Assembly: GCA_946539105.1 (NCBI GenBank)
Contig: CAMNHG010000054.1
Location: 1 to 8,861 of the forward strand
Reading direction: 5' to 3'
Length of the DNA stretch: 8,861 nt
Origin: an uncultured Clostridia bacterium
Lineage (GTDB): Bacteria; Bacillota; Clostridia; Oscillospirales; Acutalibacteraceae
Below, piece after piece: positions 1-6,551 of the stretch. Every line of letters starts with the position of its first letter. Position 1 is the stretch's first letter. The notes under the pieces were generated by a model. That model saw only the letters and a list, made by a program, of their open reading frames with translations. It was not told the origin of the DNA and did no database searches. Position numbers and translations under genes: made by a program.

Positions 1-2417
1 ACGGCACTAAGAAGATTGCCGAGCCAATCGGCGTTGTAGGTGCGGTTATTCCTACGACCAACCCCACATCTACCGCTATTTTTAAAGCATTAATTTGTCT
101 AAAAACAAGAAACGCGATTATTATCAGTCCGCATCCCCGCGCTAAGAAAAGCACGATTGAAGCCGCAAAGGTTGTTCTTGAAGCTGCTGTAGCGGCAGGC
201 GCTCCGAAAAATATTATAGCATGGATTGACGTTCCCTCGTTGGAAATGACCAATCTGCTCATGCAGGAATCGGATATTATCCTCGCGACAGGCGGACCGG
301 GTATGGTAAAGGCGGCGTATTCCAGCGGCAAGCCTGCTCTCGGTGTCGGCGCAGGTAACACACCTGCCATTATTGATGATACTGCAGACGTCACCTTGGC
401 TGTCAATTCTATCATCCACTCAAAAACCTTTGACAACGGTATGATTTGCGCTTCCGAGCAGTCCACAATCGTACTCGACAGCGTTTACGACGCTGTAAAG
501 CAAGAATTCGCGGCACGCGGATGTTACTTCTTAAAAGGCGACGAACTGGATAAGGTTCGTAAAACCATTATTATCAACGGTGCGCTCAACGCGAAAATTG
601 TAGGACAAAAGGCGGCAAAAATTGCCGAGCTTTCAGGCGTAAAGGTTCCTGACGGTACTAAAATTCTTATCGGCGAAGTGGAATCAGTTGACCTAAGCGA
701 GGAATTCGCACATGAAAAGCTCAGCCCTGTTCTCGCCATGTACCGCGCTAAGGACATTCACGACGCATTCAGCAAGGCAGAGCAGCTTGTAGCGGACGGC
801 GGCTACGGTCATACTTCTTCCATTTACCTTGACGCTGTAAACGAAAAGGACAAGCTTGATGAATTTGCGGCGCGTATGAAAACCTGCCGTATTTTGGTAA
901 ACACTCCGTCTTCTCAGGGCGGTATCGGTGACCTCTACAACTTCAAGCTTTCGCCTTCGCTCACCCTTGGCTGCGGCTCATGGGGCGGAAACTCCGTCAG
1001 CGAAAATGTCGGTGTAAAGCATTTAGTCAACATCAAAACAGTTGCCGAAAGGAGAGAGAATATGCTTTGGTTCAGAGCGCCTGAGAAGGTATATATCAAG
1101 AAGGGTTGTATGCCTGTTGCCCTTGATGAACTGAAAAATGTTATGAATAAGAAGCGCGTGTTCCTTGTAACCGACAGCTTTCTTTACAAGAACGGATACA
1201 CAAAGCCCATTACCGATAAACTCAACGAACTGGGAATTCAGTACACCGCTTTTGCGGATGTTGAGCCCGATCCTACACTTGCCTGTGCTATCAAGGGCGC
1301 AGAGCAGATGAAATCCTTTGAGCCCGACACGATTATCGCTCTCGGCGGCGGTTCCGCAATGGACGCGGCGAAAATTATGTGGGTACTTTACGAGCATCCC
1401 GAAGCGAACTTTATGGATATGGCAATGCGCTTTTCCGATATCCGCAAGAGAATCTACACCTTCCCGAAGATGGGCGAAAAGGCTTACTTTATCGCTATTT
1501 CAACCTCTGCCGGTACAGGCTCTGAGGTAACTCCTTTCGCTGTTATCACCGATGAAAAGACAGGTGTTAAATATCCGCTTGCCGATTACGAGCTGTTGCC
1601 TAATATGGCGATTGTCGACGCTGATTTCCATATGACAGCACCCAAGGGCTTGACCGCCGCTTCCGGTATTGACGCTGTTACCCATGCGCTTGAGGCTTAC
1701 GCTTCCATGATGGCAACAGATTATACCGACGGCTTGGCACTGAGAGCCTTAAAGATGATTTTTGAGTATTTGCCCAGAGCCTATGACAATGGACTTAATG
1801 ACCCCGAAGCCAGAGAGAAAATGGCAAATGCAGCTACAATGGCAGGCATGGCGTTTGCCAACGCCTTCCTCGGCGTATGCCACTCCATGGCGCATAAGCT
1901 CGGTGCTTTCCATCACCTGCCTCACGGTGTTGCAAACGCTTTGATGATTGACGAGGTTCTCCGTTTCAATGCGGCAGAGGTTCCGGCAAAGATGGGAACA
2001 TTCCCGCAGTATGACCATCCCCATACACTTGCGCGTTATGCAGAGGTTGCCGATTACCTTGGAGTTAACGGTAAGAACGACAGCGAAAAGCTTGCGAATC
2101 TGATTGAGAAGATTGACGAACTCAAGGCAAGAGTCGGCATTAAGTCCACCATTAAAGAATACGTCCCCGATGAGAAGGATTTTCTTGACAGACTTGACGA
2201 TATGACCGTACAGGCGTTTGACGACCAATGCACCGGAGCTAACCCCCGTTATCCGCTGATGAGCGAAATCAAGCAGATGTATCTTAACGCTTATTACGGC
2301 AAGACCTTCGAGGAAACCGAAACACCCGACGAAAGACAACTCGGCGGAGAAATTGATAAAAAAGACATTAAGCAGTCGTTCCGCAGAGCCAAGAACGGTA
2401 TTCATAAAAATCTGTAA
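1..2417 (+). CDS. adhE: Bifunctional acetaldehyde-CoA/alcohol dehydrogenase AdhE, 5'-truncated by window edge
   Basis: AdhE reduces acetyl-CoA to acetaldehyde and then to ethanol with two NADH, the main cytoplasmic outlet for fermentative NADH. The reading frame is open from base 3 and runs 804 residues to TAA at 2415-2417. Matching the catalytic cysteine and iron ligands to E. coli AdhE (C246, D653) suggests about 97 N-terminal residues lie left of the window. The aldehyde dehydrogenase half shows FDNGMICASEQS with catalytic Cys149 (visible numbering) and a GGPGMV/GVGAGN cofactor region. The iron-dependent alcohol dehydrogenase half starts near residue 350, with GGGSAMDAAK and iron ligands D557, H561, H627 and H641 at the same spacing as in E. 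coli. All expected residues are present, so both activities are probably intact. The internal ATG at 240 is not the true start. It is the first visible gene of the hydrogenase operon, 14 nt before the kinase gene. In R. albus the equivalent gene is reported in the same unit as hydS and hydA2. Confidence 0.97.
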   Translation, partial: GTKKIAEPIGVVGAVIPTTNPTSTAIFKALICLKTRNAIIISPHPRAKKSTIEAAKVVLEAAVAAGAPKNIIAWIDVPSLEMTNLLMQESDIILATGGPGMVKAAYSSGKPALGVGAGNTPAIIDDTADVTLAVNSIIHSKTFDNGMICASEQSTIVLDSVYDAVKQEFAARGCYFLKGDELDKVRKTIIINGALNAKIVGQKAAKIAELSGVKVPDGTKILIGEVESVDLSEEFAHEKLSPVLAMYRAKDIHDAFSKAEQLVADGGYGHTSSIYLDAVNEKDKLDEFAARMKTCRILVNTPSSQGGIGDLYNFKLSPSLTLGCGSWGGNSVSENVGVKHLVNIKTVAERRENMLWFRAPEKVYIKKGCMPVALDELKNVMNKKRVFLVTDSFLYKNGYTKPITDKLNELGIQYTAFADVEPDPTLACAIKGAEQMKSFEPDTIIALGGGSAMDAAKIMWVLYEHPEANFMDMAMRFSDIRKRIYTFPKMGEKAYFIAISTSAGTGSEVTPFAVITDEKTGVKYPLADYELLPNMAIVDADFHMTAPKGLTAASGIDAVTHALEAYASMMATDYTDGLALRALKMIFEYLPRAYDNGLNDPEAREKMANAATMAGMAFANAFLGVCHSMAHKLGAFHHLPHGVANALMIDEVLRFNAAEVPAKMGTFPQYDHPHTLARYAEVADYLGVNGKNDSEKLANLIEKIDELKARVGIKSTIKEYVPDEKDFLDRLDDMTVQAFDDQCTGANPRYPLMSEIKQMYLNAYYGKTFEETETPDERQLGGEIDKKDIKQSFRRAKNGIHKNL

Positions 2418-2431
2418 GGGAGGAACAGAAA

Positions 2432-3181
2432 ATGACACTTGACAGAGTAATTGCGGTCAGAACCGCTAAAACCGTCTACCGTGACGGTGACCTTTGCGTA
2501 AAGGTCTTTAACGAAGAATTTTCAAAAGCCGATGTGCTTAACGAAGCGCTGAACCAAGCGCGTATTGAGGAAACAGGATTAAATATCCCCAAAATTCACG
2601 AGGTAACAAAAATCGACGGAAAATGGGCGATTGTGTCTGATTTTATCAAGGGAAAAACACTGCAGCAGCTGATGGACGAGGAGCCCGAAAAGAAGGAAGA
2701 GTATTTGAGTATGTTCGTCGATTTACAGCTCAGTGTACTCGACAAGACCTGTCCTCTGCTCAATAAGCTCAAGGATAAAATGAACCGTAAAATCAGTATG
2801 GCTGAGCTGGACGCTACCACACGTTATGACCTTCACACCAGACTTAACGGTATGCCCAAGCACAACAAGGTGTGCCACGGCGACTTTAATCCGTCCAACA
2901 TTATCATAGCTGAGGACGGTACGCCTTACATAATTGACTGGTCGCACGCTACCCAAGGTAACGGCTCGGCTGACGCGGCAAGAACTTATCTGCTGTTCTG
3001 GCTCAAGGGAGATATAGAAACAGCAAAGCAATACCTTGATATGTTCTGTGAAAAGAGCGACACCGCTAAGCAGTATGTCCAGAAGTGGATGCCGATTGTA
3101 GCGGCTTCACAGTCCGTAAAGGGCAACGAAAAAGAACGCGAGTTCCTGCTCAGTTGGGTAAACGTTGTCGAGTACGAATAA
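2432..3181 (+). CDS. APH-fold phosphotransferase (putative protein or small-molecule kinase)
   Basis: A 249-residue protein of the aminoglycoside phosphotransferase/choline kinase/Rio-like fold. The kinase residues are all visible: Lys24 in LCVKVF (ATP-binding lysine), Glu38 (its likely partner), the catalytic loop HGDFNPSN with His149, Asp151 and Asn156, and the metal-binding Asp169 in YIIDWSHA. There is no signal peptide or membrane segment, so it should be cytoplasmic. GGGAGG at 2418-2423 lies 8 nt before the ATG and supports this start. The substrate cannot be read from the sequence. An antibiotic-resistance role is unlikely, because the gene sits in a fermentation/hydrogenase operon that also encodes a PP2C-type phosphatase. 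The corresponding R. albus gene has been called a Ser/Thr protein kinase. My inference is that it opposes the phosphatase encoded at 5369-6541. Family is confident; function is not. Confidence 0.88.
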   Translation: MTLDRVIAVRTAKTVYRDGDLCVKVFNEEFSKADVLNEALNQARIEETGLNIPKIHEVTKIDGKWAIVSDFIKGKTLQQLMDEEPEKKEEYLSMFVDLQLSVLDKTCPLLNKLKDKMNRKISMAELDATTRYDLHTRLNGMPKHNKVCHGDFNPSNIIIAEDGTPYIIDWSHATQGNGSADAARTYLLFWLKGDIETAKQYLDMFCEKSDTAKQYVQKWMPIVAASQSVKGNEKEREFLLSWVNVVEYE

Positions 3182-3186
3182 GGAGG
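3180..3186 (+). promoter_or_regulatory. Shine-Dalgarno that fixes the start of the first [2Fe-2S] gene
   Basis: AAGGAGG overlaps the stop codon of the kinase gene and lies 8 nt before the ATG at 3195. It supports that ATG over the in-frame ATG at 3165, which would overlap the kinase gene and lacks such a site. Confidence 0.8.
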
Positions 3187-3194
3187 AAATCAGA

Positions 3195-3434
3195 ATGAAA
3201 GTAACCGTATGTATCGGCTCATCATGCCACATAAAGGGCTCGCGTCAGGTTGTAGAGCAGTTGCAGTATCTTATTGCTGAAAATAACCTCAGCGACAAGG
3301 TGGAGCTGGGTGGCACATTCTGTATGGGACAGTGCCAAAAAGGTGTTTGCGTTACCGTTGACGATACCTTCTATTCGGTATCTCCCGAGGAAGTCAATGA
3401 ATTTTTTGAAACAAGCATAAAGGAAAAGATATAA
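3195..3434 (+). CDS. Small thioredoxin-fold [2Fe-2S] protein (NuoE/HydC-like), copy 1
   Basis: A 79-residue protein made up of little more than a thioredoxin-like [2Fe-2S] domain. The cluster ligands are CIGSSC (Cys6, Cys11) and CMGQC (Cys43, Cys47), the C-x4-C...C-x3-C pattern of NuoE and HydC subunits; Cys52 is extra. It lacks the N-terminal helical part of NuoE, and no NuoF/HydB flavoprotein gene lies beside it, so it is not an obvious complex I-like or bifurcating hydrogenase subunit. It is followed after 2 nt by a paralogue about half identical by eye, with the first three ligands at the same residue numbers. Likely cytoplasmic. Role inferred: a one-electron carrier or redox-sensing partner for HydS, HydA2 or the kinase/phosphatase pair. 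The family assignment is firm; the role is open. Confidence 0.88.
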   Translation: MKVTVCIGSSCHIKGSRQVVEQLQYLIAENNLSDKVELGGTFCMGQCQKGVCVTVDDTFYSVSPEEVNEFFETSIKEKI

Positions 3435-3436
3435 AA

Positions 3437-3685
3437 ATGAACATACAGATATGCGTTGGATCGTCATGTCACCTCAAGGGCTCGGAACAGATTGTAAGTA
3501 TGTTTCAAAAGGTTATTGAGGAACGCAATCTGGAGGATAAAATCACTCTCGCGGGCAGCTTCTGTATCGGATGCTGTAACCGTGAGGGTGTTACCGTTCA
3601 GGTGGACGACGAGATTATTACGGGTGTTAAGCCCGAAACCTTTAACAGCTTTTTTGAAACTGAAATCTTATCAAAACTCTATTGA
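3437..3685 (+). CDS. Small thioredoxin-fold [2Fe-2S] protein (NuoE/HydC-like), copy 2
   Basis: An 82-residue paralogue of the preceding protein, clearly a tandem duplication. Ligands are CVGSSC (Cys6, Cys11) and CIGCC (Cys43, Cys47), with an extra Cys46 next to the last ligand that copy 1 lacks; copy 1 instead has Cys52. The start is the ATG two bases after the stop of copy 1, with AAGGAAA at 3420-3426 as a weak ribosome site inside the end of copy 1, so translation is probably coupled. Its TGA overlaps the TTG candidate start of hydS. Two diverged copies suggest two partners or two redox potentials, or that the pair forms a heterodimer. These are inferences; only the fold and cluster type are supported by the sequence. 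Confidence 0.88.
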   Translation: MNIQICVGSSCHLKGSEQIVSMFQKVIEERNLEDKITLAGSFCIGCCNREGVTVQVDDEIITGVKPETFNSFFETEILSKLY

Positions 3686-5376
3686 AAGCGAGTATACAGA
3701 TGTCGAACTGTTTGACACTAAAAAAATCAAATTGCAAAAACTGTTATAAATGTATTCGCCATTGTCCGGTAAAGTCTATCCGCTTTTCCGGGAATCAGGC
3801 GCATATTATCGGCAATGAGTGTATTCTTTGCGGTCACTGCTTTGTAGTATGTCCGCAAAACGCCAAGCAAATTGTAGACGAAACTGAGAAGGTGCGCGTT
3901 CTTCTGCAAAGCGGAGATCCCGTAATTGTCAGCCTCGCGCCTTCCTTTATCGCCAATTACTCCGGTGTGGGTATAGAATCAATGCGTTCTGCGCTTAAAA
4001 AACTTGGCTTTTATGACGTAGAAGAAACCGCGCTCGGAGCGACAATAGTCAAGCGTGAATACGATCGGATTTTACAGGATGAGAACAGGGATATTGTCAT
4101 ATCATCCTGCTGCCATTCCGTTAATCTGTTGATTCAAAAACATTTTCCGAGTTGTCTGCCGTATCTTGCCGATGTACTGTCGCCTATGCAGGCGCACTGC
4201 ATGGATATAAAAAAGCGTATCCCAAATGCAAAAACTGTGTTTATCGGTCCCTGTGTTGCAAAAAAAGACGAAGCAGAGCATTATGAAGGCATTGTTGACG
4301 CTTCTCTGACCTTTGAGGAACTGTCCGCGTGGCTTAAAGAGAAAAACGTTACCCTCGAACAGAAAACCGATTCTACAGAAAAAAGCCTTGCACGGTTTTT
4401 TCCGACAACCGGCGGTATTCTGAAAACAATGTCGCAAAAGGCACAGGATTATACTTACTATGCGGTTGACGGCGTAGAAAACTGTATGGCTGCCCTGAAG
4501 GATATTGTGGACGGCAATGTTCACAAGTGCTTTATTGAGATGAGCGCATGTGCCGGAAGTTGTATAGGCGGTCCTGTAATGGAAAAGCATCGTCTGAATC
4601 CTGTCAGCGATTACGTGGCTGTAGCAAAATATGCCGGTAATAGCGACTTTGAGGTTGAACAGCCGGAAGCAGTTGAAATCAAGAAAATGTTTGAATTTAT
4701 CTCGCAGCGTTCGGCAAAGCCTTCCGACTTTGAGATTAATCAGATTCTGCGCCAAATGGGTAAATTCAAGCCTTCGCAGGAGCTCAATTGCGGTTCATGC
4801 GGCTACAATACCTGCCGCGAAAAGGCGGTCGCCATTTATCAGGGCAAGGCGGAAATCTCTATGTGCCTGCCATATTTGAAGGACAAAGCGGAGAGCTTTT
4901 CGGATACAATCGTTAAAAACACACCAAACGGCTTGATTGTAGTTAACGATTTGCTTGAGGTTCAGCAAATCAATTCGGCAGCTTTGAAAATATTGAATTT
5001 GCGAGCCGCTTCGGACGTAATGGGTTCTCAGGTGGTTCGGATTCTCGACCCGCTGCCATTTATGAACGTACAGCAAAACCGCCGCGGAATATACAATGAG
5101 CGGACATTTTTAGCAGAGTATGACCGTTATGTGGAAATGACGGTTGTCCCTGACAAAGAGAGCAATATGTTAATTTGCATTATGACGGATGTAACCGAGG
5201 AAGAAACTGCGCGCCGCCGCAAAGAGGACATCAGCCGTCAGACGGCTGAGGTTGCCGATAAAGTTGTTGATAAGCAAATGCGTATCGTACAGGAAATCGC
5301 TTCACTTTTGGGCGAAACCGCCGCCGAAACCAAAATTGCGCTGTCAAAACTGAAGGAGTCGATAAAGGATGAATGA
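3682..5376 (+). CDS. hydS: Putative H2-sensing [FeFe]-hydrogenase with PAS domain, HydS
   Basis: A 564-residue sensory-type (group C-like) [FeFe]-hydrogenase. Residues 18-28 and 47-57 are two CxxCxxCxxxC ferredoxin motifs. The H-cluster domain (about 80-320) has motif 1 SSCCHS (Cys143, Cys144), motif 2 GPCVAKKDE (Cys191) and motif 3 EMSACAGSC (Cys290, Cys294), so all H-cluster ligands are present. Cys370, Cys373, Cys378 and Cys395 form a CGSCGYNTC-type extra [4Fe-4S] domain (PF04060-like). A PAS domain spans about 405-505, and a charged helix about 506-564 ends the protein. There is no kinase, cyclase or DNA-binding output domain, so the output is probably protein contact with an operon partner. 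By eye, three of four proton-relay residues known from CpI are replaced (Tyr127, Ile130, Ala163), and Ser288 replaces the usual Met in motif 3. The start is uncertain: TTG at 3682 overlaps the upstream stop, while ATG at 3700 would give 558 residues; neither has a strong ribosome site. Confidence 0.93.
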   Translation: MKASIQMSNCLTLKKSNCKNCYKCIRHCPVKSIRFSGNQAHIIGNECILCGHCFVVCPQNAKQIVDETEKVRVLLQSGDPVIVSLAPSFIANYSGVGIESMRSALKKLGFYDVEETALGATIVKREYDRILQDENRDIVISSCCHSVNLLIQKHFPSCLPYLADVLSPMQAHCMDIKKRIPNAKTVFIGPCVAKKDEAEHYEGIVDASLTFEELSAWLKEKNVTLEQKTDSTEKSLARFFPTTGGILKTMSQKAQDYTYYAVDGVENCMAALKDIVDGNVHKCFIEMSACAGSCIGGPVMEKHRLNPVSDYVAVAKYAGNSDFEVEQPEAVEIKKMFEFISQRSAKPSDFEINQILRQMGKFKPSQELNCGSCGYNTCREKAVAIYQGKAEISMCLPYLKDKAESFSDTIVKNTPNGLIVVNDLLEVQQINSAALKILNLRAASDVMGSQVVRILDPLPFMNVQQNRRGIYNERTFLAEYDRYVEMTVVPDKESNMLICIMTDVTEEETARRRKEDISRQTAEVADKVVDKQMRIVQEIASLLGETAAETKIALSKLKESIKDE

Positions 5377-6541
5377 TTTATGCGCGGAGATTGGCTTCAA
5401 AAGCATTAACCATGACGGTGAACAGCTCTGCGGCGACCATATTGATATTGTAGAGCAGGGCGGAGATTCTACCGTTATCGTGCTGGCGGACGGCATGGGA
5501 AGCGGCGTAAAGGCAAGTATTCTGTCTACGCTGACTTCCAAAATAATTTCGACAATGATGGCGGCAGGTTTACCCTTGGAGGAATGTGTGTCTACAATCG
5601 CCGCAACACTCCCTGTCTGCTCGGTGCGCGGTGTGGCGTATTCCACTTTCACGATTATGCATATTATCGACGCCCACACCATTGAACTGATTCAATACGA
5701 CAATCCTCACATCATTTATATCCGTGACGGCGCTCTTTACGATTACGCCAAAACCGAAGTTAATATCGGCGGAAAAAAGATATACAAGTCTGTCATCCGG
5801 TTAAAGGAGGATGACATTATCATCGCCATGAGCGACGGCTGTCCTCACGCGGGTATCGGTATTGCCTATAACTTTGGCTGGAAATGGGAGGATATTGCGG
5901 AATATATGCTGAGTATGTCGGATGGCGGCTTTACTGCCAAGGTGCTTTCCACGTTGCTGATTGACGAGGTAAACCGACTCTACGGCGGCAAACCCGGCGA
6001 CGACGCAACTGCCTGTGTTATCAAAATCCGCAAGCGCGTACCGATGAATATTCTCTTCGGGCCTCCATCCGATAGGGATGATTGCGATCGTATGATGAGT
6101 CTGTTTTTCTCTAAAGAAGGCAAGCATATCATCTGCGGAGGCACTACATCCTCTATTGCCTCAAAGTGGCTGCGAAAACCGTTAAGACCAAAGCTCGACT
6201 TTGAGCGCAGCGATGTGCCGCCGATTGCCGAACTGGAGGGTGTTGATTTGGTAACCGAGGGTGTTATCACCGTAAACAAGGTGGTGGAATACGCCAACGA
6301 CTATGTTCAAAACAACGATTCCTATGAGGAATGGGGCTATAGTAATGACGGCGCTTCGCTTATCAGTCGTCTGTTGTTTGAGGAAGCGACGGATATCAAT
6401 TTTTATGTCGGCAAGGCTGTTAATCCGGCGCATCAAAATCCCGATTTGCCGATTAATTTTAATATAAAGATGAATTTGGTGCAGGAGCTTTCAAAGGCGC
6501 TTAAGCTGATGGGCAAACGCATCAAGGTCAGTTATTTTTAG
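5369..6541 (+). CDS. SpoIIE/PP2C-type protein phosphatase with unassigned C-terminal domain
   Basis: A 390-residue protein. The first ~222 residues are a PP2C/SpoIIE-type Ser/Thr phosphatase with its metal-binding aspartates visible: Asp23 (CGDHID), Asp41 in ADGMGSG, Asp156 in MSDG, and Asp211/Asp212 in GDDAT. It should use Mn2+ or Mg2+ to remove phosphate from phosphoserine/threonine on a protein. Residues about 223-390 form a second domain with a CGGTTSS segment (256-262); I do not recognise it as a named family. No membrane segment is visible, unlike SpoIIE itself. The ATG lies 8 nt inside the end of hydS, with GAAGGAG at 5352-5358 as ribosome site, so the two are translationally coupled and may interact. 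The kinase at 2432-3181 is the natural opposing enzyme. The target is unknown; anti-sigma-factor antagonists are the classic substrates of this family, but no such gene is visible here. Confidence 0.9.
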   Translation: MNDLCAEIGFKSINHDGEQLCGDHIDIVEQGGDSTVIVLADGMGSGVKASILSTLTSKIISTMMAAGLPLEECVSTIAATLPVCSVRGVAYSTFTIMHIIDAHTIELIQYDNPHIIYIRDGALYDYAKTEVNIGGKKIYKSVIRLKEDDIIIAMSDGCPHAGIGIAYNFGWKWEDIAEYMLSMSDGGFTAKVLSTLLIDEVNRLYGGKPGDDATACVIKIRKRVPMNILFGPPSDRDDCDRMMSLFFSKEGKHIICGGTTSSIASKWLRKPLRPKLDFERSDVPPIAELEGVDLVTEGVITVNKVVEYANDYVQNNDSYEEWGYSNDGASLISRLLFEEATDINFYVGKAVNPAHQNPDLPINFNIKMNLVQELSKALKLMGKRIKVSYF

Positions 6542-6551
6542 GTGAACGCAA

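Noticed and set aside
240..242. ATG at 240 as the start of adhE
   Set aside because: The same frame is open back to the window edge and encodes typical AdhE sequence upstream, so the true start is left of base 1.
1749..2438. A 229-codon open frame on the minus strand inside adhE
   Set aside because: It lies wholly opposite a gene with fully conserved AdhE motifs, resembles no family I know and has no supporting context; it is a shadow of the coding strand.
2432..3181. Aminoglycoside-resistance gene
   Set aside because: The fold matches, but the operon context (AdhE, HydS, PP2C-type phosphatase) and the known R. albus arrangement point to a native regulatory kinase.
3165..3194. Upstream ATG at 3165 for the first [2Fe-2S] gene
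   Set aside because: It overlaps the kinase gene and adds ten residues before the domain; the ATG at 3195 has an ideal AAGGAGG site and aligns with its paralogue.
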